A stretch of 64,000 bases of DNA from Desertimonas sp963786985 (lineage in GTDB: Bacteria > Actinomycetota > Acidimicrobiia > Acidimicrobiales > Ilumatobacteraceae): positions 1 to 64,000 of the forward strand of contig CAWBBL010000032.1 in the NCBI GenBank assembly GCA_963786985.1, given 5' to 3'. A model generated the notes under the pieces. That model saw only the letters and a list, made by a program, of their open reading frames with translations, ran no database searches and was not told where the DNA came from. The position numbers and the translations under genes were made by a program. This document shows, one piece after another, positions 1 to 7,925 of this stretch (the first letter of the stretch is position 1; each line of letters opens with the position of its first letter).

Positions 1-22
1 GCTCATCCAGGTTTGCGTCAGC

Positions 23-53
23 TGAACGCCCCGATCGTGGTCATCGGCGTTCA
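23..53. terminator. Possible hairpin 3' of the aldo/keto reductase gene
   Basis: Arms TGAACG...CCGAT and ATCGG-CGTTCA surround a 7-base loop, with two unpaired C bases on the left arm. It lies about 30 bp beyond the stop codon of the minus-strand aldo/keto reductase gene and could end its transcript. There is no U-tract, so this is weak evidence. Confidence 0.25.
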
Positions 54-80
54 CGCGAGCCGCGTGGGTCCAGCGACTCG

Positions 81-1082
81 TCAGCGGTCGAGGATCCGAT
101 CGATCTCGGACATCTGCTCCTGTGTCAGCGGTCCGGCGGCGAGCGCGCCGCAGTTCTCCTCGACCTGGGCGACCGTCTTGAATCCCGGGATCGGCACGGT
201 GCGCTCGCTGCGCGCCCAGATCCACGCGAGCGCCCCCTGGGAGAGAGTCCGCCCCTCCGTGGTGAGCGTCTCGCGGATTGCCTCCAGCTTGGCCAGCCAC
301 TCGGTCGTCGGCTTGCCGTCGTGGAAGCCGGGGTGCCACGACGCGACGTGGCGCTGATCGTCAGCGGCGAACGTGCTCGTCGGGCTGAACTTTCCGGTAA
401 GCAGACCCATGCCGAGCGGGCCGCGGTTGATGCTGGCGAGGTCGAGCTCGTCGCAGATCTCGAGCAATTCTGGATCGGCTTCGTCGAGCACGCTCAGCCC
501 CTGCTGCAACACGCCGCATCCGGGCTGCGTCGAGAAGGCGCGCACGGCATCGGCTCGATCGGTGCTCCATCCGTACGTGCGGATCAGACCCTCGGCAACG
601 AGCTCCTCGAGGACGTCCCGAGCCTCCAGGGCCCGCTCGATCGCCAGTCCCCCGACGTGCAGCTGATAGACGTCGACGTGGTCGGTCTCGAGTCGCTGCA
701 AACTCGCCTGGAGGTCCTTGCGCAGCCGGCTGGCGACATCGCCGTGGTTCTCGTCGTCGTCGTAACTGACGACGGACCCGCCGACCTCGTCGACCGCGTA
801 GCCGAACTTCGTGGCGATGACGACGGCGTCGCGGCGTCGGCGGAACGCCTGACCAAGCAGGCGCTCGCTGTGTCCGGCTCCATAGTTGGCGGCCGTGTCG
901 AAGAACGTCACCCCGAGGTCGAATGCTCGATCAAGCGCCCGCAACGACTCGGCGTCGTCTACGGCGCTCCAACCGGCGGGGGCACCGTTGAACGACCAGG
1001 GGCCGCCGATCGCCCAGCAACCCATCCCGAGAGCGCTGGTCTCGATTCCTGAGCTGCCGAGGACGCGGGTGAACGGGGCCAT
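81..1082 (-). CDS. Aldo/keto reductase
   Basis: A 333-residue cytosolic NAD(P)H-dependent oxidoreductase of the aldo/keto reductase superfamily, close to the family's usual length for one TIM barrel. The catalytic tetrad is visible: Asp62 and Tyr67 in the FDTAANYG motif, Lys92 in ATKFG and His142 in YQLHVGG. The C-terminal VPIPGFKT segment fits the cofactor phosphate-binding loop. The ATG at 1082 gives an N-terminus that begins directly with the first barrel strand (VLGSSGIETSALGMGCWAIGG). It is followed on the same strand by nothing within the window and preceded by the ECF sigma gene 68 bp upstream. The substrate cannot be told; family members reduce sugars, aldehydes or ketones. Confidence 0.93.
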   Translation of the reverse strand: MAPFTRVLGSSGIETSALGMGCWAIGGPWSFNGAPAGWSAVDDAESLRALDRAFDLGVTFFDTAANYGAGHSERLLGQAFRRRRDAVVIATKFGYAVDEVGGSVVSYDDDENHGDVASRLRKDLQASLQRLETDHVDVYQLHVGGLAIERALEARDVLEELVAEGLIRTYGWSTDRADAVRAFSTQPGCGVLQQGLSVLDEADPELLEICDELDLASINRGPLGMGLLTGKFSPTSTFAADDQRHVASWHPGFHDGKPTTEWLAKLEAIRETLTTEGRTLSQGALAWIWARSERTVPIPGFKTVAQVEENCGALAAGPLTQEQMSEIDRILDR

Positions 1083-1150
1083 GGTGACGAAGATAGAGGT
1101 GCCCTCGGTCGGGGCGGGCAGTGGATTCGGTCACCCCGCCGTCGTGGCAG

Positions 1151-1762
1151 TCAGCCGGCCGGACGCAGGCGACGTACCGCCGGGTCCACCCGCAGGCGCC
1201 TGAGCAGACGCTGACGCGTCGGACCGAGGCTGCCGACGGGGCGGCGAACTTGCACGCTGACATCGCGGTAGGAGTGGGTGCTGTCTCCGGTGAGCAGCAG
1301 GAGGACTCGCCGATCCTCGGTGTCGAGTCGCCCGAGCGCCGCGCGAACTCCGTCGGTGACCTCTCGACGCTCGTACGTGCTCATCGCTTGGTCCTCCGTA
1401 GAGGCCGGGCTGGGCCGTTCGTCATCGAGGGCGGTTGGCACGAGACGGGAGCCTCGTCGGCCGGCTTGCGCGGCTGTTCGTCGGGTCACCATCGTCAGCC
1501 AACTGAGCAACGAGCGCGGCTCGCGGATCGTGCTGGCGTGCTCGAACAGCCGGATGTAGACCTCTTGGACGATGTCGTCGACATCGCTCGAGCGCCAGGC
1601 GCTGCGGCGGGCCTGGCGCTCGATCACGGGTCGGCACGTTGCGATCAGCCGATCGAAGGCCCCAGGAGTGCCACCTCGCGCCGCAACGAGCAGTGTGGCC
1701 ACGTGCTCGACGTCGACGCGATCACCCGCAGCAGGTGTCATCGTGTGGGGCCCGGGACTCAT
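1151..1762 (-). CDS. ECF-family RNA polymerase sigma factor
   Basis: Predicted 203-residue extracytoplasmic-function sigma factor. Sigma region 2 (about residues 35-105) is recognisable by DDIVQEVYIRLFEHA, and region 4 (about 140-190) by LDTEDRRVLLLLTGD followed by an arginine-rich recognition helix. I chose the ATG at 1762 because it overlaps the TGA of the upstream small secreted-protein gene (TGATG), implying translational coupling; a second ATG lies at 1741. The frame stays open upstream to 1996, but that extension is only the other frame of the 51-bp repeats. No separate anti-sigma gene is visible, so the coupled secreted protein is its only obvious partner. Confidence 0.85.
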   Translation of the reverse strand: MSPGPHTMTPAAGDRVDVEHVATLLVAARGGTPGAFDRLIATCRPVIERQARRSAWRSSDVDDIVQEVYIRLFEHASTIREPRSLLSWLTMVTRRTAAQAGRRGSRLVPTALDDERPSPASTEDQAMSTYERREVTDGVRAALGRLDTEDRRVLLLLTGDSTHSYRDVSVQVRRPVGSLGPTRQRLLRRLRVDPAVRRLRPAG

Positions 1763-2127
1763 CACACGGGTGTCGCTTGGCCGTAGTTGGGGTGGTCCTT
1801 GGTGTCTGTGCGCCCCTCGACGGTGACCTGGCCGTAGTTCGGGTGGTCCTTGGGGTCGATGCGCCATTCGACGGTGATCTGGCCGTAGTTCGGGTGGTCC
1901 TTGGGGTCGATACGGCCGCTCGACGGCGGCCGCACGGCGACTTCTTGTCCGCCGGCGCCGGATTCGTCCGACGACGCGATGACGACGGAGTCGCACTGCG
2001 ATGCGGAAGCGTTGTCCAGGCAGAACCGGACAGGATTGGCCGGGGCGGCCGAAGCTGCCACGGGTGCCAGCGCCGAGCCGATGATCAAGGCGATGCCCGC
2101 ACCGGCGAGCTTGGTGGACGTGTTCAT
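1762..2127 (-). CDS. Small secreted protein with C-terminal 17-residue repeats
   Basis: 121 residues, of no family I recognise. Residues 1 to about 28 are a clear signal peptide (short basic start, GIALIIGSALAPVAAS, cleavage near ASA/AP). The mature part has two cysteines (Cys36, Cys45) and then three tandem copies of a 17-residue unit built around DPKDHPNYGQ (about residues 72-88, 89-105 and 106-121). The ATG at 2127 has a good GAAGGGA Shine-Dalgarno sequence upstream; the frame also extends to 2244 but without signal-peptide character. It is the first gene of a two-gene unit with the ECF sigma factor, to which it is coupled by a TGATG overlap. An envelope sensor or a structural target of the sigma factor are possible roles; both are guesses. 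Confidence 0.72.
   Translation of the reverse strand: MNTSTKLAGAGIALIIGSALAPVAASAAPANPVRFCLDNASASQCDSVVIASSDESGAGGQEVAVRPPSSGRIDPKDHPNYGQITVEWRIDPKDHPNYGQVTVEGRTDTKDHPNYGQATPV
1765..1914 (-). repeat. Three 51-bp tandem repeats inside the secreted-protein gene
   Basis: About 2.9 copies of a 51-bp unit encode RIDPKDHPNYGQ(I/V)TVE(W/G). The central block GGCCGTAGTTCGGGTGGTCC on the plus strand is nearly identical between copies. High DNA identity suggests recent duplication or active homogenisation. Confidence 0.85.
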
Positions 2128-2273
2128 GGTGGTCCCTTCTCGGGTTGACGACCGACCGATTCGGACGTCTCCGTCATCGTCCGCAATTGCGCCGATCGGC
2201 TCTCGGACGAGCGATCCCCCGGGAAGCGGACATTTGGCCGACACCCGCCAACTCCTAGGGCTACGGTGCGCCC

Positions 2274-2939
2274 GTGTCCGACAGCCCGTTCGCGGCGCTC
2301 ACGCACGACGCGCGCACGGAGCTCGACGACCTGGGCATGGTGCGCCGCCACCGTCGCGGCGCGTTCCTCATGCTCGAGGGGGATCGCAGCGACCACGTGC
2401 TGATCGTCCGCGACGGACGACTCAAGATCGTGCGAACGTCGACCGACGGTCGTGACGTTCTCGTCGCCCTCCGCGGCCCCGGCGAGCTGGTCGGCGAACT
2501 CTCGGCGCTGGCGGGCTGCGATGCGCCGCGGGCCGCTTCAGTGGTCGCTCTCGACGATGTCGTCGTACAGACGGTTCCGTCGGCCGATTTCCTGCGGTTC
2601 GTGGAGCGCCACCCAGCGGTGAGCTTCGGGCTGCTGCGCCAAATGGCCGCCCGCCTGCGCGAAGCAACCGGTCGGCACTCCGACGTGGCCGGTTACGACG
2701 TGCTCCACCGCGTCGCTCGGGCGCTGGTCGATGAAGCCGAGCGCGACGGTCACCCGGTTGACGGCGGGACCGCAGTCGGCGCCGGGCTCAGCCAGGATGA
2801 CCTCGCTGGGCTGGTCGCCGCCTCATCCAAGTCGGTCGGTCGTTCGCTGGCCGTCCTGCGGGCCCGCGGTCTCGTGTCCACGGGACGTCGGTCGATCGTC
2901 ATCAATGATGTGGACGCCCTGCGTCGTTTTGCTCCGTGA
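2274..2939 (+). CDS. Crp/Fnr-family transcriptional regulator
   Basis: 221 residues, the usual length for this family. The N-terminal half is a cyclic-nucleotide-binding beta-barrel; the phosphate-binding cassette appears as GPGELVGELSAL...APRAASVVA, with the Glu and Arg that contact cAMP in true Crp proteins retained. The C-terminal winged helix (about 165-215) contains LSQDDLAGLVAASSKSVGRSLAVLRARG. There are no Fnr-type cysteine clusters. The GTG at 2274 starts directly at the effector domain. The gene is divergent from the secreted-protein/ECF sigma unit, with 146 bp between starts, so it may regulate it; no operator matching TGTGA-N6-TCACA was seen. Confidence 0.92.
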   Translation: MSDSPFAALTHDARTELDDLGMVRRHRRGAFLMLEGDRSDHVLIVRDGRLKIVRTSTDGRDVLVALRGPGELVGELSALAGCDAPRAASVVALDDVVVQTVPSADFLRFVERHPAVSFGLLRQMAARLREATGRHSDVAGYDVLHRVARALVDEAERDGHPVDGGTAVGAGLSQDDLAGLVAASSKSVGRSLAVLRARGLVSTGRRSIVINDVDALRRFAP

Positions 2940-3059
2940 GCTGCTCACCCGGCGCAGGGTGATTGACCGAGCACCCTGATTCGGATGACATTGGTCGCGG
3001 CCCGCTGAGCAAGGATGGCCGTCCTGGCTCGCAAACATGCGGGCCATGAAGGGAGCATC

Positions 3060-3838
3060 ATGACCGTCGACTCGACACCCAGACTCGTCAGCGACGAGCT
3101 GCGTGAACTCCTCCGTCTGGCGAGGGAGGCGGACAGCATCGAGTTGAAGCTGACCGTGCCTGAGCAGGAGTACCGATCGACGGCGGCGGCGCTGGGCGTC
3201 GATCCGCTGGAGGCGCAGATCCGCCAGGTGTTCTTCTTCGACACGCCAGACCTGCGGCTCAACGAGGCAGGAGTCGTTGCCAGGGCCCGGCGGATCCAGG
3301 GCCGGGAGAGCGACTCGACCGTCAAGCTGCGTCCTGTCGTTCCCGATCAGCTGCCGAAAGGCGTGCGCGAGTCTGAGAACTTCGTCGTCGAAGTCGACGC
3401 GATGCCAGGGGGCTATGTGTGCTCCGGGTCGATGAAGGGCAAGCTGGACGCCGACTGCGGTGCGGGCGTCGGTGTCGGGAGACAAGCCGTTGCGCCGCCT
3501 CTTCTCCAAGGAGCAGCGGGCATTCTTCGCCGCCCACGCACCCGAAGGCCTCGGCCTCGACGACCTCTCGGTACTCGGTCCGATCTTCGTCCTCAAACTG
3601 AAGATGAAGCCCGACCTCTTTTCCCGGCGGCTGGTCGCCGAGATGTGGATCTATCCGGATGGGATCGCGGGTCGTCGAGCTGTCGACGAAGTGTCTGCCC
3701 GGCGAAGCGCTCGACGTCGCCGACGAGGCGCGCACGTTCCTGAAGTCCAAAGGCATCGAGCTGACCGGCAACCAGCAGACCAAGACGAAGACCGCCCTGT
3801 CCTTCTACTCTGCGGAGTTGCAAGCGCAACAGAAGTGA
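3060..3838 (+). pseudogene. CYTH-domain protein, broken by two +1 frameshifts as sequenced
   Basis: Recognisable as a CYTH-fold protein (class IV adenylate cyclase/triphosphatase-like). The N-terminal part (from the ATG at 3060) has SIELKLTV, the phosphate-tunnel strand, and VVARARR...STVKLRPV. Near 3450 the homology moves to the next frame (LRRLFSKEQRAFFAAHAPEG...FVLKLKMKP...AEMWIYPDG), and near 3660 it moves again (VVELSTKCLPGEALDVADEA...GNQQTKTKTALSFYSAEL) to a TGA at 3836-3838. Each shift is one extra base. Repairing both gives one continuous protein of about 258 residues, so the gene is either recently dead or intact with base-calling errors. I favour error because the sequence stays conserved in all three segments. 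Confidence 0.75.
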
Positions 3839-3852
3839 GCGGCCTCGCGGCT

Positions 3853-4047
3853 GGCCGGGGAACGCCATGAGAGTCAACGAACCCGTGGTCCGATGCGAGC
3901 GACGAGGCGCCAGCCGAGGAGCGGCCAGACACGGCCTGCGTGGCCGGGGAACGCCATGAGAGTCAACGAACCCGTGGTCCGATGCGAGCGACGAGGCGCC
4001 AGCCGAGGAGCGGCCAGACACGGCCTGCGTGGCCGGGGAACGCCATG
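3853..4047 (+). repeat. 89-bp perfect tandem duplication (family A repeat)
   Basis: Two identical 89-bp units (3853-3941 and 3942-4030), followed by the first 17 bases of a third that includes ATG 4045-4047. The GGCCGGGG block recurs at 3853, 3942 and 4031. Each unit runs from GGCCGGGGAACGCCATGAG through a GCGAGCGACGAGGCGCC stretch to GCGGCCAGACACGGCC. Diverged copies lie at 34242, 35766, 46857 and, inverted, at 50364. Confidence 0.9.
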
Positions 4048-4577
4048 AGAGTCGAGAAGCACAAGTGGGACGGCAGGGTCTCGTCGGACGGCGCGGCGCG
4101 GTTGGTAGCCGCTCCGCGTGACGCCGTGGCGTGGTATGTCGCCGCCGGGTCGGAGCGACGGCTGCCCAGCAAATCGACGTCGGAACAGGTCACCAGTCAC
4201 GAGCTGTGGGTTGCCGTGCCAGGCGAGTGGTGGGTGCTCTGTGCCCAGGGCGGGCCGAAGGTGACGGTGACGTCTCGGCCTACGTGCTCCATGCCGCTGC
4301 ACCGTTCGAGCCGCCGACTGCCGACGTCATCAGCTGGATCGATCTCGACCTCGACTTCGAAGTCACCGACGGAGTCGCGGCGCTCGAGGACGAGGCCCAG
4401 TTCCACGCTCACGCCAGCACGATGGCGTATCCGGACGACGTCGTGCGGGGTGCCTGGTCAGGCATCTCCCAGATCGCCCCCCGTTACACGACCGGAGAGT
4501 GGCCGTTCGACGGCTGGATGGCGCAGCACCTCGCCGCCGAGGTGGCTACCGAAGGTGGGTCCTCGGCGGATCCCTGA
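4045..4577 (+). pseudogene. DUF402 family protein, one frameshift as sequenced
   Basis: The ATG at 4045 is supplied by the end of the family A repeat. The first frame reads VEKHKWDGRVSSDG...ELWVAVPGEWWVLCA. After a one-base shift near 4255 the next frame continues with YVLHAAAPFEPPTADVISWIDLDLDFEV...HASTMAYPDDVVRGAWSGISQI. That order (an N-terminal strand block, then DLDLDFEV and a helical end) matches DUF402 proteins, a fold with phosphatase-like members such as FomD. About 177 residues when repaired. The shift is net -1, unlike the other frameshifts here. Function in this organism is unknown. Confidence 0.65.
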
Positions 4578-4607
4578 ACGTTTCGTTGCTGTGAGGACGT
4601 TGGCGGG

Positions 4608-5462
4608 TCAGACGGCTGCCTTGGGGGTCAGGGCGACAGCCGGCGGTGGGGCCGTCACCGTGACGTCGCGGCCGCGCGACCGCTCGGCAACGGCGATGGC
4701 CCGCACGACGTCGGACGTGACGCGAACGCTCCCGGCGGGGCCGTGGGCGAAGCGCACGACGATCACCAGCCTGCCCGGATCGACGCTGCGAAAGATGACC
4801 TCGGGGGGTCGTTCGGTGACGACTCCGGGAACCTCGACGACAGTGTCGACAATCGCCGACACGGCCTCGTCGAGCGCTTCGCTCACCGCCAAGCGGACCT
4901 CGACCTCGGAGCGACGTGTGTCGTGCTCGGTGTGGTTGACGAGTGGGTTGGTGAGGACCGTGTGGTTGGGGATGTGGACCCGCCGGTGATCCCATGCCTC
5001 GAGGATGACGGCCCGGCTGTTGATCTCGCGGACGATGCCGGAGAAGTCGAGCACGTCGACGTCGTCGCCGAGCTGAATCGGTCGTCGGGTCTGCAGGATG
5101 ATCCCGGCGGCGAAGTTCTCGGCGACGCCGCGCAGGGCGAGAACCGCGACGACGCCGATGAGGATGGCTGCCGTCAGGATCGGCTGGACGTCCGCTCCGA
5201 AGAACGTGAAGGCGAACCCGATTCCGATCAGCAGGAGGAAGTAGAAGGTGATCCGCGCGGTGAATTGGCGTTGGTCTTCGGTGATCCCGTTGACGCGGCC
5301 GAGTCCGTGAAGGACACCGCGGCGGACGACGCGGGCGATCAACCACGACGCGATCAGCACGATGAGCGCCAGCACGACGTCGGTGATCGTCACCTTCGTG
5401 CTCGTCACGAAGTCGCTGATGTCGCCGATGTCGCTCTGCGCGGGATGCACCATCGCACTCAT
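4608..5462 (-). CDS. MscS-family small-conductance mechanosensitive channel
   Basis: About 284 residues, an inner-membrane channel that opens under hypo-osmotic stress. Three hydrophobic segments lie in the first 130 residues (VVLALIVLIASWLIA, FYFLLLIGIGFAFTF, ILTAAILIGVVAVLALRGVA). The last is the pore helix and leads into the conserved beta-domain sequence ENFAAGIILQTRRPIQLGDDVDVLDFSGIVREINSRAV, split here as in the family. The soluble C-terminal domain follows with VHIPNHTVLTNPLVNHT. I chose the ATG at 5462; another lies at 5453. It converges on the DUF402 gene with 30 bp between stops. Confidence 0.9.
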   Translation of the reverse strand: MSAMVHPAQSDIGDISDFVTSTKVTITDVVLALIVLIASWLIARVVRRGVLHGLGRVNGITEDQRQFTARITFYFLLLIGIGFAFTFFGADVQPILTAAILIGVVAVLALRGVAENFAAGIILQTRRPIQLGDDVDVLDFSGIVREINSRAVILEAWDHRRVHIPNHTVLTNPLVNHTEHDTRRSEVEVRLAVSEALDEAVSAIVDTVVEVPGVVTERPPEVIFRSVDPGRLVIVVRFAHGPAGSVRVTSDVVRAIAVAERSRGRDVTVTAPPPAVALTPKAAV

Positions 5463-5536
5463 CGTGACAGTCCCGCTCTGGTAGGTGGCGGACCATCGCG
5501 GCACCCAACAAGCGATTGGGTCAGAATGAGCGACCT

Positions 5537-6208
5537 ATGGGCCAAGCGATCGGTGACCTGCTCCCATCGGCCATCGGTGTCGCGCTGAGTCCGGTGCCGA
5601 TCATCGCCGTGATCCTCATGCTCGGCACCCCGAAGGCCCGATCGAACGGTCCGGCGTTCGCCCTCGGCTGGGTCATCGGCCTGATCGTCGTCAGCGTCAT
5701 CGTGATCCTGCTCGCCGGCGACGCCGACGATACCGACTCCGGAACGTCGACCGCTGTCGACGTGATCAAGTTGCTCATCGGCGTCTTGTTCCTGCTGATG
5801 GCGGTGAAACAGTGGCAGGCCCGTCCCAAGCCAGGCGTGGAGCCCGAGATGCCCAAGTGGATGGGCGCGATCGACCGCTTCACCGCCGGCAAGTCGTTCG
5901 GACTCGGGATCCTCCTCTCAGGGGTCAACCCGAAGAACCTGGCCCTCACGTTCGCCGCCGCCGCATCGATTGCTCGGGCCGGGCTGAGCGGGGGAGAGAG
6001 CGCTATCGCCGTCGCCATCTTCGTGATCATCGGTTCGCTGACCGTTGTCGGGCCGGTGCTCTACTACCTGTTCGTTCCCAGCAGTGCCGGGTTGCTCGGT
6101 GAGATCAAGCAGTTCATGTCCGCACACAACGCCGTGATCATGTTCGTGATCCTGCTCGTGCTCGGCGGCAAGTTGCTGGGCAACGGCATCGCCGGCCTCA
6201 GCGACTGA
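5537..6208 (+). CDS. GAP/Sap-family membrane protein (LysE-like fold)
   Basis: About 223 residues with six hydrophobic segments. The first contains LLPSAIGVALSPVPIIAVILML, followed by the typical GTPKARSNGPAFALGW loop; further on is LLSGVNPKNLALTFAAAA, a signature of the GAP (Sap, sulfolipid-addressing protein) family of actinobacterial exporters. The start at 5537 puts the first membrane helix right after MGQAIGD; an in-frame start at 5516 is less likely. Substrate unknown: mycobacterial relatives assist lipid export. It lies 16 bp upstream of a SulP gene and may be cotranscribed with it. Confidence 0.82.
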   Translation: MGQAIGDLLPSAIGVALSPVPIIAVILMLGTPKARSNGPAFALGWVIGLIVVSVIVILLAGDADDTDSGTSTAVDVIKLLIGVLFLLMAVKQWQARPKPGVEPEMPKWMGAIDRFTAGKSFGLGILLSGVNPKNLALTFAAAASIARAGLSGGESAIAVAIFVIIGSLTVVGPVLYYLFVPSSAGLLGEIKQFMSAHNAVIMFVILLVLGGKLLGNGIAGLSD

Positions 6209-6224
6209 ACCGGACGCTCGCGCC

Positions 6225-7925
6225 GTGACGAGCTTCGCCAGCTTGGTGCCGTCGGCGACGTGGCTGCCCGCTTACGAACGCAAGTGGCTCGCCAAGGACC
6301 TCGTCGGCGGGCTCGCTGCTGGTGCCGTCGTCATCCCCCAGGCGATGGCCTACGCCACGATCGCCGATCTCCCTGTCGAAGTGGGCTTGTACACGTGCAT
6401 GGTGCCGATGGTCGTCTACGCCTTGCTTGGCGGTTCGCGCACGATGTCGGTGAGCACGACCTCGACGGTCGCGCTGCTCACCGGATCGACGCTGATCGCC
6501 GCCGGCGTCGCCGCCGACACATCGGACCCGGTTGGCGACCTGGCGATGCTCACGCTGCTCGTCGGCCTGATCCTCCTCGCCGCCCGCGTCCTACGTCTCG
6601 GCGCGCTGATCGACAACATCTCCCAAGCGACGCTGATCGGGATCAAGGTCGGCGTCGGCCTCACCGTCGCTGCCGGCCAGTTCCCCAAGCTGCTCGGCAT
6701 CGCAGGCGACTCGGACGCCGAGAGCTTCTTCGCCGACGTCGCCGGCATCATCGACGATCTCGGCGACGTCAGCTGGGCCACGGTGGCGTTCTCCGTCGCA
6801 ACGCTCGCCGTGCTCCTCGGCGTGAGCAGGATCGTCCCGCAACTACCTGCACCGCTGCTTGCCGTCGCCCTCGGGATCATCCTCGTCAACGTCGCGTCGA
6901 TCGACGAGCACGGCATCGCCCTGATCGCCCCGGTTCCCTCTGGGCTGCCGACACCCGTGGCTCCGTCGTTCGACAACGTCGGCGCCCTCGCCCCCGGCGC
7001 CTTCGCCATCGCCATCATGTGCTTTCTCGAGACGGCCGCCGTCGCCGGCGCCGTACGCCGCCGCCACGAGCCACCGATCGACAACGACCAAGAGCTCGCC
7101 GCCAACGGCATCGCCTGCGTTGCCGGAGCGCTGTTCCGGGCGATGCCGTCGGCAGGAGGGTTCTCCCAGACGGCGATCAACGAGAGTTCCGGCGCCCGCA
7201 CCCAGGTCAGTGAGCTGGTCACCGCCTTGCTCGCCGTCGGGTGCGCGTTGTTCCTCGGCGGAGTGCTCAGCGACCTTCCGCAGGCGACGCTCGGATGCAT
7301 GGTCATCGTCGCCGTCCTCGGCCTGATCAAACCGGCCGAGTGGGTGCGCCTCTGGCGCCTCGGGCGCATGGAGTTCTGGGTCGCGGCGATCACGGCCGCC
7401 AGCGGGCTGTGTTTCGGCCTGCTCGTCGCCGTCGCCGTCGGCGTGGCGCTGACCCTGTTCCTCGTCATCTACGAGCTCGACCATCTCGGAGTGACCGAGT
7501 TGCAGGTGACTCACGACGGTCGCGACGTGCAGGTCGCCGGCGCCGACACTGTGCCGCTCGACGGATTGTTGATCCTGCGCTTCGACGGACCCCTGTACAC
7601 CGCGAACATCCGCGGCGCCAACCGCAAGATCCTCGCCGCCGTGGACTCGGCTCACCCGGCCACGCTGCTCCTCGACGCGTCGTCCGTTCCCGGTCTGACG
7701 GTCACCGTCCTCGAGCAGTTCGGCGACCTCCAGCGCGAGCTCGAGGCCCGCGGCGTCACGTTGTGGGTCGGCGCACTGCCGCCCCGTTCGCTGGCCACGG
7801 CTCGACAACTGTCGGGGTGGACGGTCGCCGCAGCCGAGGGACGCATGTTCCCGACCGCCCTCGCCGCGGTGAGGACGTACGTTGAGACGACCTCCACGAG
7901 AAGGGATCCACCACATGGCAGCTAG
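6225..7925 (+). CDS. SulP-family anion transporter with STAS domain
   Basis: 566 residues, the usual length for SulP (SLC26-like) transporters. The family signature near the N-terminus is LVGGLAAGAVVIPQAMAYATIADLPVEVGLY, split across helices 1-2. About ten to twelve membrane segments run to residue ~430, including MPSAGGFSQTAINESSGARTQ. A C-terminal STAS domain (about 440-550) follows, with LILRFDGPLYTANI and LLLDASSVPGLTVT. Predicted substrates are sulfate, bicarbonate or another anion. The GTG start at 6225 fits the short gap from the preceding gene. The 3' end overlaps the next gene, a HAD phosphatase, by 11 bp. Confidence 0.92.
   Translation: MTSFASLVPSATWLPAYERKWLAKDLVGGLAAGAVVIPQAMAYATIADLPVEVGLYTCMVPMVVYALLGGSRTMSVSTTSTVALLTGSTLIAAGVAADTSDPVGDLAMLTLLVGLILLAARVLRLGALIDNISQATLIGIKVGVGLTVAAGQFPKLLGIAGDSDAESFFADVAGIIDDLGDVSWATVAFSVATLAVLLGVSRIVPQLPAPLLAVALGIILVNVASIDEHGIALIAPVPSGLPTPVAPSFDNVGALAPGAFAIAIMCFLETAAVAGAVRRRHEPPIDNDQELAANGIACVAGALFRAMPSAGGFSQTAINESSGARTQVSELVTALLAVGCALFLGGVLSDLPQATLGCMVIVAVLGLIKPAEWVRLWRLGRMEFWVAAITAASGLCFGLLVAVAVGVALTLFLVIYELDHLGVTELQVTHDGRDVQVAGADTVPLDGLLILRFDGPLYTANIRGANRKILAAVDSAHPATLLLDASSVPGLTVTVLEQFGDLQRELEARGVTLWVGALPPRSLATARQLSGWTVAAAEGRMFPTALAAVRTYVETTSTRRDPPHGS

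Noticed and set aside
1763..1996. N-terminal extension of the ECF sigma frame with three PQGPPELRP-like repeats
   Set aside because: It is the alternative frame of the 51-bp repeats in the secreted-protein gene; the TGATG overlap points to the start at 1762.
3853..4047. CRISPR array
   Set aside because: The units are adjacent 89-bp duplicates without unique spacers, and no cas gene is present.
4546..5511. Arg-rich minus-strand frame overlapping MscS
   Set aside because: Composition is that of a frame shadow; the MscS frame has membrane segments and family motifs.
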